Assembly (NCBI RefSeq): GCF_000820125.1
Contig: NZ_CDBY01000049.1
Coordinates: 60,629-124,628, forward strand
From: Aeromonas simiae
GTDB taxonomy: Bacteria; Pseudomonadota; Gammaproteobacteria; Enterobacterales; Aeromonadaceae
Direction: 5' to 3'
Length of the DNA: 64,000 bases
Positions 17,966 to 26,813 of this stretch are shown here, piece by piece; within the stretch, counting starts at the first letter, position 1, and every line of letters starts with the position of its first letter. A model generated the notes under the pieces. It saw nothing but the letters and a program-made list of their open reading frames with translations. It made no database searches and had not been told where the DNA came from. The translations under genes were made by a program, and so were the position numbers.

Positions 17966-18111
17966 CTTGAATTACCTGTTGTTGTGGGTTGAGCGCTATC
18001 ACCTTAGTCAAAGGGGGCGCGGAGTGTAAAACCGCAGCCCCTAAAGGGGGCGAAAGAGGCGAGCCATCCTCTTGATGTGATATGACACCGGGCATCTGGG
18101 TTGCGCCGATG

Positions 18112-18135
18112 AAAAACGCCGCCCATCGGGCGGCG
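18112..18135 (-). terminator. Terminator after ggt
   Basis: A perfect CGCCGCCC / GGGCGGCG stem with loop ATC leads into TTTTTC on the minus strand, 24 bp past the ggt stop. Confidence 0.9.
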
Positions 18136-18158
18136 CTGCGACAAGGTGGCAAAGGGCA

Positions 18159-19946
18159 CTACTCCCCCTTGGCGACCCCTTCACGCCGGGGATCGGCGGC
18201 GCCAAACCACCCTTCGGCGTTACGCTGCACTCCCTGCAATCCGGAGGTCTGCTCCCCGAGAATCACCTCATGCCCCTTGGCCTTGAGCCCCTCGATCACC
18301 GAAGGCGGCGTGTACTTCTCTTCAAGCTCGGTCGGGCCATTACGGCTGCCGAAGTTGGGTAGATCGATGGCCTGTTGCAGGTTCAGCCCCCAATCCAAAG
18401 TACCGAGCAGGGTCTTGCCCACGTAGTTGATAATGGCCGACCCACCGGGCGAGCCGAGGTTCATCACCAACTCGCCGCTTGGTTTACTAAACACCAGCAA
18501 GGGAGACATGGAGGAGCGTGGCCGCTTGCCGGGCTCGATGCGGTTGGCCACCGGCAGGCCCGCCTCATCCACCGGGGTAAAGGAGAAGTCGGTCAGCTCG
18601 TTGTTGAGCAGGTAGCCGTTGACCATGAGGCGCGAGCCAAAGCCGTTCTCTATGGTGCTGGTCATGGAGACTGCCATGCCGTCGCGATCGACGATGGCCA
18701 CATGGGTGGTGGAGGGAAACTCTGGGGTCGCATCCTGCCCACGTACCACGGCTTGCGGGGGCGTACCGGGCACCGCCTTACCCATGCTGCGCGCACCGAT
18801 GAGGCGCGCCCGCTCGGCCAGATACCCCTTGTCGAGCATCCCGGCCTGTGGCACCGACACAAAGTCGCTGTCGGCCACGTAGCGATCCCGGTCGGCAAAG
18901 GCCAACCGCGCCGCCTCGCTGTAGTAGTGGATGGCGTCGGCTGAAGCAGCCAACCGGCCATCTTCGCCCCGAACTGGGGGCAGGGCCGCCATGTCAACGT
19001 GCTCCAGCATGCCGAAGATCTGGCCGAGGGCCAGGGTGCCTGAGCTGGGGGGTGGGAAGCCGCAGATCCGGTGCTGGCGATAGTCAAAACAGAGGCCGTC
19101 ACGCAGCTTGACGCGGTAGTGGGTCAGATCGCTCAGGCTCAGCAGGCCGGGATTGTCCGGGTGCTGGCGCACCTTGGCCACCATGGCCTCGGCAAGGGCG
19201 CCCCGGTAGAAGGCATCGGGCCCCTGCTCAGCCAGAGTGCGCAGCACCTTGGCCAACGCGGGGTTGGTCAGGCGTGTGCCAGCCGGCTTGGGTGAGCCAT
19301 CGGGCAAAAAGAAATAGGCGCGCGCCTCGGGGTCCTTGGCCAGATAGGGCTCAACCGCCAGCAAGGAGGCCAGTCGTGGGCTGATGAAAAAGCCCTGCTC
19401 GGCCAACGTGATGGCGGGAGTGAAGAGATCTTTCCAGGGCAGCTTGCCATAACGCTCATGGGCCAGCGCCAGGGCCCGCACCGTGCCAGGGGTTCCCACC
19501 GAGCGGCCCCCCACCACACCGGCGAAGAAGGGCATCGGCTTGCCCCCTTGCATGAAGAGCTGCTCGTTTGCTGCGGCCGGCGCCGTTTCACGACCATCCA
19601 CAGCGCTGACCTGATGACCATCCCACACCAGCATCAGGGAGCCCCCACCAATCCCGGACGATTGCGGCTCGACCAGGGTCAGCACCAGTTGCACCGCAAT
19701 GGCGGCATCCACCGCCGAGCCCCCGGCGCGGATCACCTGATAGCCGGCATCGACCGCCAGCGGATTAGCCGCCGCCACCATAAATTCGCGGCCCTGCCAA
19801 CCCGGTTTGGCGTGCCAGCCACTGGCCGCCTCGGGATCAACCGGCACCTGAGCCGTGGGCTCATAGTGAAAGCGGGCTTCGTGGTGGCCGTTGCCTTGGC
19901 AGCCAGCCAGCAAGGCCAGCGCCAGCAGCAGTGATCTGTGTGTCAT
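18159..19946 (-). CDS. ggt: Gamma-glutamyltransferase
   Basis: A 595-residue precursor with a lipoprotein-type signal (LLLALALLAGC). The autoprocessing and catalytic threonine is the first T of STTHVAIVD, followed by NGFGSRLMVNG and the oxyanion segment GSPGGSAI. The enzyme cleaves gamma-glutamyl bonds, chiefly of glutathione, in the periplasm or cell envelope. The start at 19946 is chosen for its signal peptide; an in-frame ATG at 19991 would add 15 residues in front of it. The nearby puu genes also handle gamma-glutamyl compounds, but a link is only inferred. Confidence 0.9.
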   Translation of the reverse strand: MTHRSLLLALALLAGCQGNGHHEARFHYEPTAQVPVDPEAASGWHAKPGWQGREFMVAAANPLAVDAGYQVIRAGGSAVDAAIAVQLVLTLVEPQSSGIGGGSLMLVWDGHQVSAVDGRETAPAAANEQLFMQGGKPMPFFAGVVGGRSVGTPGTVRALALAHERYGKLPWKDLFTPAITLAEQGFFISPRLASLLAVEPYLAKDPEARAYFFLPDGSPKPAGTRLTNPALAKVLRTLAEQGPDAFYRGALAEAMVAKVRQHPDNPGLLSLSDLTHYRVKLRDGLCFDYRQHRICGFPPPSSGTLALGQIFGMLEHVDMAALPPVRGEDGRLAASADAIHYYSEAARLAFADRDRYVADSDFVSVPQAGMLDKGYLAERARLIGARSMGKAVPGTPPQAVVRGQDATPEFPSTTHVAIVDRDGMAVSMTSTIENGFGSRLMVNGYLLNNELTDFSFTPVDEAGLPVANRIEPGKRPRSSMSPLLVFSKPSGELVMNLGSPGGSAIINYVGKTLLGTLDWGLNLQQAIDLPNFGSRNGPTELEEKYTPPSVIEGLKAKGHEVILGEQTSGLQGVQRNAEGWFGAADPRREGVAKGE

Positions 19947-20233
19947 ATGGATGCGCCCCGTCTCGAACAAAAAACCATCAGACGGTGTCATACTCCAGCC
20001 CCATGTTCAACTTCTCATATTCGATCAATGAGTTAGATATCAATCACAACGGAACGGATATCGCAGTGCCCCTCCTCCCCTCGGCCAGCCGCTAAGAGAG
20101 AGCCGCAACATCCACATGGAGAGCGCCCTTCCACCGCCTTATCAGTGCTACAAATTTACAGATTTCGCCCCCCAACTCGTTTCGTTGACCACCGACACAG
20201 ATCGCATCCCCATCAAGAAATGCACACATCTAT

Positions 20234-20257
20234 ATGAATAGTAACAATTTTATTCAT
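20234..20257. promoter_or_regulatory. Inverted repeat upstream of the EIIABC gene
   Basis: ATGAATA and TATTCAT are separated by 10 bp in the 488-bp gap between ggt and the PTS gene, 178 bp before its start. It could be an operator. The rest of the gap (19947-20434) holds no gene. Confidence 0.35.
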
Positions 20258-20289
20258 CAGCTGTAGATGGTGACAGAGAGGCGGCTATT

Positions 20290-20305
20290 TGCGAGGGCGA
20301 TCACA
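20290..20305 (+). promoter_or_regulatory. Candidate CRP site upstream of the EIIABC gene
   Basis: TGCGA-GGGCGA-TCACA differs from TGTGA-N6-TCACA at one position. It is 130 bp upstream of the ATG. CRP activation would be expected for a sugar PTS; the use of this site is inferred. Confidence 0.45.
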
Positions 20306-20434
20306 TAGCGGATTCGATGCAACATAAGTCCAGTTAATGCAACGCCAGTGCAATTTCCTATCGCCATGAGGCGGCAGATAATCGCTCCAAGACCCCATCG
20401 ATAACTGAACTTCCACGAGGAAGGGGAGAGCGAC

Positions 20435-22324
20435 ATGATCACGTCTTTGATCAACGAGCAGCTGATCTGCCTGAACCTGACGGCCAGCAGCAAGGAAGCG
20501 GTATTTAGCGAGATGGCCCGCCTGCTGGCCCGCCAGGGGCGCATCGGCGACGAGCGACAGTTTGTGGCCGACTTGTGGGAGCGCGAGTCCCTCGGCAACA
20601 CCGGCTTCGAGGAGGGGGTGGCCCTGCCTCACGCCAAGAGTGTCGCCGTGCTGCAACCGGCGGTGGCCATCGGCATCAGCCGTGCCGGCATCGACTACGG
20701 CGCCGAAGATGGTCAGCCTTCGCACCTCTTCTTCATGATCGCCTCCCCCGCCGGCGGGGCCGACCATCACATCGAGGTGCTGGCCGAGCTCTCGACCAAG
20801 CTGATCGAGGAGGGCTTCATCGCCCGCCTGCTGCGGGCGACCACCCCGGCCGATGCCCTGGCCATGCTGCTTGAGGGCAAACAGGATCGCACCATCGACA
20901 GGGTGGCCGATCAGGGCTTTCTCATCGGTGTCACCGGCTGCCCGACCGGCGTCGCCCACACCTACCTGGCCGCCGAGGCACTGGAGCAGGCCGCCGCCGA
21001 ACTGGGTTATCAGATCAAGGTCGAAACCAACGGTTCCATCGGGGTGAGAAATAGCCCGAGCGCGGAGGAGATAGCCAGGGCCAGCGCCATCGTGGTGGCC
21101 TGCGACCGCCAGGTCGATCTCTCCCGCTTCGCCGGCAAGCCCCTTATCGAGACCGGCGTCAAGGCGCCGATCAAGGATGGCAAGGGGGTGATCCAGCAGG
21201 CACTCAAGGCCCCCGCCTACGTGGCCAGCCAGGGAGATAAACCCACCGAGAAGCCGGGGTCGGGGCGCACCGATCTCTACCGCTTCCTGATGAACGGCGT
21301 CTCCCACATGATCCCCTTCGTGGTGACCGGGGGCCTGCTCATCGCCCTGTCGCTGGCCATTGGCGGCCACCCGACCCCGAACGGGATGCAGATCCCCGAG
21401 GGGAGCATGTGGAACCAGATCCTCAACGTCGGCGTGGTCGCCTTCAAGCTGATGATCCCGATCCTGGCAGGCTATATCGCTTACGCCATCGCCGACCGCC
21501 CGGCCCTGGCACCGGGCTTCATCGGCGGCTGGATCGCCAACGACGGCAGCTTCTACGGCGCCGATGCCGGCACCGGCTTCATCGGCGCCATCATAGCGGG
21601 CCTGCTGGTCGGCTACCTGGTGCGCTGGATCGCCACCCGCCACTACCACAAGATGGTGCAGCCACTGGTGCCGATCCTGATCGCCCCCATCACCGCCTCC
21701 CTGTTCATCGCCGCCGTCTTCATCTTCATCATCGGCGCCCCGATCGCCGATATGATGGCCGGCCTCAATGCCCTGCTGCTCTCCATGAGCGGCGGCAGCC
21801 TGGTGCTGCTCGGCATCGTGCTCGGCGGCATGGCGGGCTTTGACATGGGCGGCCCGGTCAACAAGGTGGCCTTCCTGTTCTCGGTCGGGATGATCGCCTC
21901 GGGCCAGACCCAGTTCATGGGGGCCATGGCCTGTGCCATCCCGGTGGCGCCGCTCGGCATGGGGCTGGCTACCGTGCTTGGCCGCAAGCTCAATCTTTTC
22001 GACAAGAGCGAGATTGAAGCGGGCAAGGCAGCCGCCGCCATGGGGCTGGTGGGGATCTCCGAGGGGGCCATTCCGTTTGCCGCCCGCGATCCGCTGGCGG
22101 TCATTCCGGCCAACGTGCTCGGCAGCATGGTCGCCGCCGTCATGGCCTTCCTGCTCGGCATCACCAACAGCGTGGCCCACGGCGGCCCGATCGTGGCCCT
22201 GCTCGGCGCCATGAACAAGCCGCTGCTGGCGCTGCTGTGCATGTTGACCGGCGCCGTCATCACAGGGATCGTCGCCGTCGCACTCAAAAAAGGGCGCATG
22301 AGCCGCAGTGCTGCCCTGGCGTAA
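20435..22324 (+). CDS. PTS fructose-type EIIABC permease
   Basis: A 629-residue protein with three domains in order: EIIA (residues 1-150, His in GVALPHAKS), EIIB (about 160-260, Cys in TGCPTGVAHTY) and EIIC (about 280-620, some nine membrane segments, motifs AGFDMGGPVNKVAF and GISEGAIPFAARDP). It imports and phosphorylates a sugar of the fructose/mannosylglycerate type using phosphate from HPr. GAGGAAGGGGAG precedes the ATG. No fruK or fruB lies nearby, so fructose itself is uncertain; manA 3 kb upstream suggests a mannose-related substrate. Confidence 0.88.
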   Translation: MITSLINEQLICLNLTASSKEAVFSEMARLLARQGRIGDERQFVADLWERESLGNTGFEEGVALPHAKSVAVLQPAVAIGISRAGIDYGAEDGQPSHLFFMIASPAGGADHHIEVLAELSTKLIEEGFIARLLRATTPADALAMLLEGKQDRTIDRVADQGFLIGVTGCPTGVAHTYLAAEALEQAAAELGYQIKVETNGSIGVRNSPSAEEIARASAIVVACDRQVDLSRFAGKPLIETGVKAPIKDGKGVIQQALKAPAYVASQGDKPTEKPGSGRTDLYRFLMNGVSHMIPFVVTGGLLIALSLAIGGHPTPNGMQIPEGSMWNQILNVGVVAFKLMIPILAGYIAYAIADRPALAPGFIGGWIANDGSFYGADAGTGFIGAIIAGLLVGYLVRWIATRHYHKMVQPLVPILIAPITASLFIAAVFIFIIGAPIADMMAGLNALLLSMSGGSLVLLGIVLGGMAGFDMGGPVNKVAFLFSVGMIASGQTQFMGAMACAIPVAPLGMGLATVLGRKLNLFDKSEIEAGKAAAAMGLVGISEGAIPFAARDPLAVIPANVLGSMVAAVMAFLLGITNSVAHGGPIVALLGAMNKPLLALLCMLTGAVITGIVAVALKKGRMSRSAALA

Positions 22325-22340
22325 GCGCAGCCACCACCAG

Positions 22341-22369
22341 TAAGGCCACCGCGAGGTGGCCTTACTTCT
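22341..22369 (+). terminator. Terminator after the EIIABC gene
   Basis: A perfect 10-bp stem TAAGGCCACC / GGTGGCCTTA with loop GCGA is followed by CTTCTTTG. Confidence 0.8.
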
Positions 22370-22381
22370 TTGTTTCGGGTG

Positions 22382-23659
22382 CTAGATGCCGAGCCGATCG
22401 CGCAGGCTGTACCAGACCGCCCCCATGGCGGTGAGCGGGACCCGTAGCAGGCGCCCGCCCGGGAAGGGGTAGTGAGGCAGGTTGGCGAAGGCATCGAAAC
22501 GCTCGGCCTGGCCGGCGAGGGCCTCGGCCAGCAGCCGGCCGGCCAGATGGGTACAGGTGACCCCGTGGCCGCTGTAGCCCTGCATGTAATAGATGTTGCT
22601 GCCGATGCGGCCAAACTGGGGCAGCCGCGACAGGGTCAGCAGGAAGTTGCCGGTCCAGCTGTACTCCACCCTGACCCCGGCCAGCTGCGGGAAGGTCTTG
22701 AGCAGCTTAGGCATGATGAGCCGCGCTATGTCGGCCGGATCGCGCGCGCCGTAGACCACCCCACCGCCATAGATGAGGCGGTGATCGGCGCTGGTGCGGT
22801 AGTAGTCGAGCAGGTAGTTGCAGTCCTCAACGCAGTAGTTTTGCGGCAACAACTCGCGGGCCCGCGCCTCACCGAGCACCTCTGTGGTCAACACCTGAGT
22901 GCCGCAGGGCATCGATTTGGCCGCCAGCTCGGGCACCAGATTGCCGAGATAGGCATTACCGGCCACCACCACGAAGCGTGCCCTGACCGAGCCCCGCTCA
23001 CTCTTCACCGTCACGACCTCCCCCGCCACCAGATCCGTCACCGGGGATTGCTCGAAGATAAGGCCGCCGAGGGAGCGGATCGCCTCGGCTTCGCCAAGGG
23101 CCAGGTTGAGCGGATGGAGGTGGCCGCCGCTCAGATCGAGCAGGCCGCCCACGTAGCGATCGCTTTGCACCACCCGTCTGATCCCCTCCCGATCGAGCAG
23201 CTCCAGCCGCTCATTGCCCCAGCGCTGCCAGCGCGCCTGCTGGGCTTTAAGCTCGTGCAGCTGCCGCTCGGTGTCGGCGGCGAACACCCCGCCGACCCGG
23301 TGATCGCACTGGATGCGGTAACGCTCGATCCGCTCGCGGATGATCTCGCTCCCCTCAAACAGCATGCTGCCGAGCAGCTTGGCCTGGGCGGGGGGGCAGT
23401 TGCGCTCTATGGTGTCGATGTCGCGGCTGAAGGAGTTGACGATCTGGCCGCCATTGCGGCCACTGGCGCCAAAGCCGATGCGGCTGGCCTCGAGCAGTAC
23501 CACCTTGTAGCCCCGCTCGGCCAGATGCAGCGCACTGGAGAGACCGGTGTAGCCGCCCCCCACTACGCAGACATCGCATGTCAGGCCCTCCTCGAGACGG
23601 GGCCATGGCACGTGAGGGTTGGCGCTGGCGGCGTAGTAACTGTTGACGTGTCCTGTCAT
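22382..23659 (-). CDS. puuB: Gamma-glutamylputrescine oxidase
   Basis: The 425-residue FAD enzyme has a Rossmann motif CDVCVVGGGYTGLSSAL followed by FGASGRNGGQIVNS, and the C-terminal YYMQGYSGHGVTCTHLAGR of PuuB. It oxidises gamma-glutamylputrescine to the aldehyde. The ATG at 23659 has AAGGAG and GGGAG upstream and gives the typical SYYAASANPHVPW N-terminus. It is divergent from puuA, as expected for a shared control region. Confidence 0.93.
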   Translation of the reverse strand: MTGHVNSYYAASANPHVPWPRLEEGLTCDVCVVGGGYTGLSSALHLAERGYKVVLLEASRIGFGASGRNGGQIVNSFSRDIDTIERNCPPAQAKLLGSMLFEGSEIIRERIERYRIQCDHRVGGVFAADTERQLHELKAQQARWQRWGNERLELLDREGIRRVVQSDRYVGGLLDLSGGHLHPLNLALGEAEAIRSLGGLIFEQSPVTDLVAGEVVTVKSERGSVRARFVVVAGNAYLGNLVPELAAKSMPCGTQVLTTEVLGEARARELLPQNYCVEDCNYLLDYYRTSADHRLIYGGGVVYGARDPADIARLIMPKLLKTFPQLAGVRVEYSWTGNFLLTLSRLPQFGRIGSNIYYMQGYSGHGVTCTHLAGRLLAEALAGQAERFDAFANLPHYPFPGGRLLRVPLTAMGAVWYSLRDRLGI

Positions 23660-23753
23660 CTCCCTGCTCCTTGCAGCCATCCTGGCCGTTCGCGATAGCC
23701 AACAGGGGTTGATTAAAATAATAAACACCTGTCGTTTTAAAAAACCGCTAACG

Positions 23754-23786
23754 AGGCCATATTTCCCGCTGATATGGCCTTTTTCT
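23754..23786 (+). terminator. Terminator-like hairpin in the puuB-puuA control region
   Basis: AGGCCATAT and ATATGGCCT form a perfect 9-bp stem around TTCCCGCTG, followed on the plus strand by TTTTTCT. It could act as an attenuator in a puuA leader or stop stray transcription. There is no gene just upstream on that strand for it to terminate. Confidence 0.5.
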
Positions 23787-23855
23787 AGCATGCGGCCCCA
23801 TTAACTTTCAAATATATTTAACACTTGCAAAACAGGGGGGGCCATCATAAGGTCA

Positions 23856-23872
23856 GAATATGCTCAATATTC
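23856..23872. promoter_or_regulatory. Inverted repeat just upstream of puuA
   Basis: GAATAT-GCTCA-ATATTC is a perfect 6-5-6 inverted repeat, 24 bp before the puuA ATG. Its position suits a repressor operator. It is not a clear match to the PuuR site known from E. coli. Confidence 0.35.
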
Positions 23873-23895
23873 TTGACAGCCCGCAAAGGTGACCT

Positions 23896-25284
23896 ATGCA
23901 TCACACGACCAAGGATGGCGTGCGAAGTCCGTTCATGGAGGAGGCCATCCGCTTCTTCGAGCACCACCCGGATCTGCAGTACATGGACATGCTGCTGCCG
24001 GATCTCAACGGCATCCTGCGCGGCAAGCGCATTCCCATTGGTTCCCTGGAAAAACTCGAGAAGGGGTGCTACTTCCCCGTCTCGGTGTTTGCCCTGGATA
24101 TCAACGGCAATACGGTTGAAGAGTCGGGGCTTGGTCAGGATCTCGGTGAGCCGGATCACCGCTGCGTGCCCATCCCAGGCACCCTGATGCCGGCGGCCAG
24201 CGATCCGGAGCGGGTCGGCCAGCTGCTGCTGACCATGCAGGGGGACGACGAGGCCCCCATGCCCATCGAGCCACGCAATATTCTCCAGCGCCAGTGGGAG
24301 GCGCTCAAGGCGCGCGGCATCCACCCCGTGGTGGCGGTCGAGCTGGAGTTCTACCTCATCGACCGAGAGCGGGACGAAAGTGGTCGCATCCAGCCCCCCT
24401 GCTCGCCGGTGACCCAGCGCCGCGATGTCGGTGCCCAAGTCTACTCGGTGGACAACCTCAACGACTTCGACGACTTCCTGCAAGAGGTGCACGCCCTGGC
24501 CGAGCAGCAGGGGCTGCCGCTCGATGGGGCCGTGGCCGAGGCCGCGCCCGGCCAGTTCGAGATCAACCTGCGCCACAGCGCCGATGTGCTGGCCGCCTGT
24601 GACGAGGCGCTGGCCCTCAAGCGCCTCATTCACGGGGTGGCCGAGCGTCACGAGATGGAGGCCACCTTCATGGCCAAGCCCTACCCGGATCAGGCGGGCA
24701 GCGGCATGCACATTCACATCAGCATCGTCGACGAGCAGGGCAACAACCTCTTCTCCGACGCCGAGGGGGACGACTCGCCGCTGCTGTTGCACGCGGTGGC
24801 GGGCATGATAGACCTGCTGCCCGCCTCGATCGCCCTGCTCGCCCCCAACGTCAACTCCTACCGCCGCTTCCAGCCCGGCATGTATGTGCCGCTGCACGCC
24901 TCATGGGGCCACAACAACCGCACCGTGGCCCTGCGCATCCCGTGCGGCGATCGCCAGGATCGCCGCATCGAGCACAGGGTGGCCGGCGCCGATGCCAACC
25001 CCTATCTGGTGGTCGCGGCCATCCTGGCCGCCCTGCAACACGGCCTCGAGCACCGATTGCAGCCGCCGCCCCCCGTGGTGGGCAACGGCCTCATCGTCGA
25101 GGGGGACAGCTTCCCGTTTCGCATGAGCGATGCCCTGGCCGAGTTCGAGCAGTGCGACGTGCTCAAACACTATTTGGGTGAGGAGTTTTGCCATATCTAT
25201 CACGTCTGTAAGAATGACGAGCTGCTGCAATTTGAGCGGCACGTCACCGAGCTTGAGCTCAACTGGATTCTGAAAACCACCTGA
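23896..25284 (+). CDS. puuA: Gamma-glutamylputrescine synthetase
   Basis: The 462-residue protein belongs to the glutamine synthetase family: catalytic-domain motifs VELEFYLIDRERDE, GQFEINLRH, GSGMHIHISI and NSYRRFQPG. PuuA ligates glutamate to putrescine with ATP, the first step of the Puu pathway. Divergence from puuB and the downstream gabD-gabT support PuuA over ordinary GlnA, as does the PuuA-like opening with DMLLPDLNGILRGKR. gabD follows after 7 bp. Confidence 0.93.
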   Translation: MHHTTKDGVRSPFMEEAIRFFEHHPDLQYMDMLLPDLNGILRGKRIPIGSLEKLEKGCYFPVSVFALDINGNTVEESGLGQDLGEPDHRCVPIPGTLMPAASDPERVGQLLLTMQGDDEAPMPIEPRNILQRQWEALKARGIHPVVAVELEFYLIDRERDESGRIQPPCSPVTQRRDVGAQVYSVDNLNDFDDFLQEVHALAEQQGLPLDGAVAEAAPGQFEINLRHSADVLAACDEALALKRLIHGVAERHEMEATFMAKPYPDQAGSGMHIHISIVDEQGNNLFSDAEGDDSPLLLHAVAGMIDLLPASIALLAPNVNSYRRFQPGMYVPLHASWGHNNRTVALRIPCGDRQDRRIEHRVAGADANPYLVVAAILAALQHGLEHRLQPPPPVVGNGLIVEGDSFPFRMSDALAEFEQCDVLKHYLGEEFCHIYHVCKNDELLQFERHVTELELNWILKTT

Positions 25285-25291
25285 GGTTCCC

Positions 25292-26740
25292 ATGTCCCAC
25301 TCCCTCATCAAGTCCCAGGCCTTCATCGACGGTCGCTGGTGCCCGGCCGAAAGCGGCCGCACCTTCGACGTGCTCAACCCGGCCAATGGCGCCATCATCA
25401 CCCGGGTTCCCGACATGGACGGCGCCGACACCCGCCGCGCCATCGACGCGGCCGCCGCGGCCCAGCCGGCCTGGGCCGCCCTCACCGCCAAGGAGCGCAG
25501 CCGTTGCCTCTACGCCTGGTTTGACGCCATCACCGAGCATGCCGACGAGCTGGCGCGCATCATGACCTGCGAGCAGGGCAAGCCGCTGGCCGAGGCCAAG
25601 GGGGAGGTCACCTACGGCGCCAGCTTCATCCAGTGGTTCGCCGAAGAGGGCAAGCGCGCCTATGGCCGCACCATCCCCGGCTTCTCCGGCGATCGCCGCC
25701 TGGCCACCATCAAGCAGCCGGTCGGGGTGGTTGCCGCTATCACGCCGTGGAACTTCCCAATTGCCATGATCACCCGCAAGGCCGGCCCGGCGCTGGCCGC
25801 CGGTTGTACCATCGTCATCAAGCCGGCCGCCGAGACCCCGCTGTGCGCCCTGGCGCTGGCGGCCCTGGCCGAGCAGGCCGGCGTGCCGGCCGGCGTCATC
25901 AACATCGTGACCTCCCATCAGGCAAGCGCGGTGGGCAACGAGCTGTGCAGCAACAAGACGGTGCGCAAGCTCTCCTTCACCGGCTCGACCGGCATCGGCA
26001 AGCTGTTGATGCGCCAGTGCGCCGACACCATGAAGCGGCTGTCGCTGGAGCTCGGCGGCAACGCCCCCTTCATCGTCTTCGATGATGCGGATCTCGATGC
26101 CGCCGTGGCCGGGGCCATCGCCTCCAAGTTCCGCAACGCCGGCCAGACCTGCGTCTGTGCCAACCGCATCCTGGTGCAAGACGGCATCCACGACCAGTTT
26201 GTCGCCCGCTATGGCGCCGCCATCGCCGCCCTCAAGGTTGGCGACGGCATGCAGGAGGGCACCCAGATAGGGCCGCTCATCAACCCGGCGGCCATCGACA
26301 AGGTGGAGGGGCTGGTTGCCGCCGCCCGCGCCGCCGGCGCCACCCTGGTGTGCGGTGGTGAGCGCCACGGCGCCGGGGCACTTTTCTATGCCCCGACCCT
26401 GCTCACCGGGGTGCAGCCGGACAACCCGATCCTGACCGAAGAGATCTTCGGCCCGGTCGCGCCCGTGGTGCGCTTCGCCAGCGAAGAGGAGGCGATAGCC
26501 CTGGCCAACGACACCCCCTACGGACTGGCCTGCTACTTCTATGGCCGCGACATCGCCCGGGTGTGGCGAGTGGCCGAGCGGCTTGAATACGGCATGGTGG
26601 GGATCAACGAGGGGCTCATCTCGACCGAGCTGGCCCCCTTTGGCGGCATCAAGGAGTCGGGGCTGGGTCGCGAGGGGGCGGCCGAGGGGCTCGAGGAGTA
26701 CCTGGAGACCAAGTACCTCTGTTTCGGCGGCATCCGCTAG
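25292..26740 (+). CDS. gabD: Succinate-semialdehyde dehydrogenase (NADP+)
   Basis: The 482-residue aldehyde dehydrogenase has the catalytic cysteine in NAGQTCVCANR and the general base glutamate in LELGGNAPF. The oxyanion region ITPWNFPIAMITRKAGPAL and the ending APFGGIKESGLGREG match GabD closely. It oxidises succinate semialdehyde to succinate. In this cluster it may also cover the missing PuuC step; this is an inference. It is coupled with puuA and followed by gabT after a hairpin. Confidence 0.92.
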   Translation: MSHSLIKSQAFIDGRWCPAESGRTFDVLNPANGAIITRVPDMDGADTRRAIDAAAAAQPAWAALTAKERSRCLYAWFDAITEHADELARIMTCEQGKPLAEAKGEVTYGASFIQWFAEEGKRAYGRTIPGFSGDRRLATIKQPVGVVAAITPWNFPIAMITRKAGPALAAGCTIVIKPAAETPLCALALAALAEQAGVPAGVINIVTSHQASAVGNELCSNKTVRKLSFTGSTGIGKLLMRQCADTMKRLSLELGGNAPFIVFDDADLDAAVAGAIASKFRNAGQTCVCANRILVQDGIHDQFVARYGAAIAALKVGDGMQEGTQIGPLINPAAIDKVEGLVAAARAAGATLVCGGERHGAGALFYAPTLLTGVQPDNPILTEEIFGPVAPVVRFASEEEAIALANDTPYGLACYFYGRDIARVWRVAERLEYGMVGINEGLISTELAPFGGIKESGLGREGAAEGLEEYLETKYLCFGGIR

Positions 26741-26749
26741 CCGTGACAC

Positions 26750-26768
26750 GCCGGGCCTTGGGCCCGGC
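26750..26768 (+). other. Intercistronic hairpin between gabD and gabT
   Basis: GCCGGGCC-TTG-GGCCCGGC forms a perfect 8-bp GC-only stem without a T tail. It may set relative mRNA stability of the two genes. Confidence 0.5.
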
Positions 26769-26813
26769 TCATCCACACATCAGGGCGCCCGGCGCCCGTC
26801 TCAGGGAGGAGAC

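Noticed and set aside
17966..18060. Pho box upstream of psiF
   Set aside because: No pair of CTGTCAT-like repeats with 11-bp period could be found despite the gene's expected phosphate control.
20285..22180. A 631-codon open frame antisense to the EIIABC gene
   Set aside because: Composition is dominated by His, Asp, Gly and Ala from reversed membrane codons. No family is recognisable.
26541..26813. N-terminal extension of gabT by 91 codons
   Set aside because: It lies inside gabD in another frame. The ATG at 26814 has a strong ribosome-binding site and the family N-terminus.
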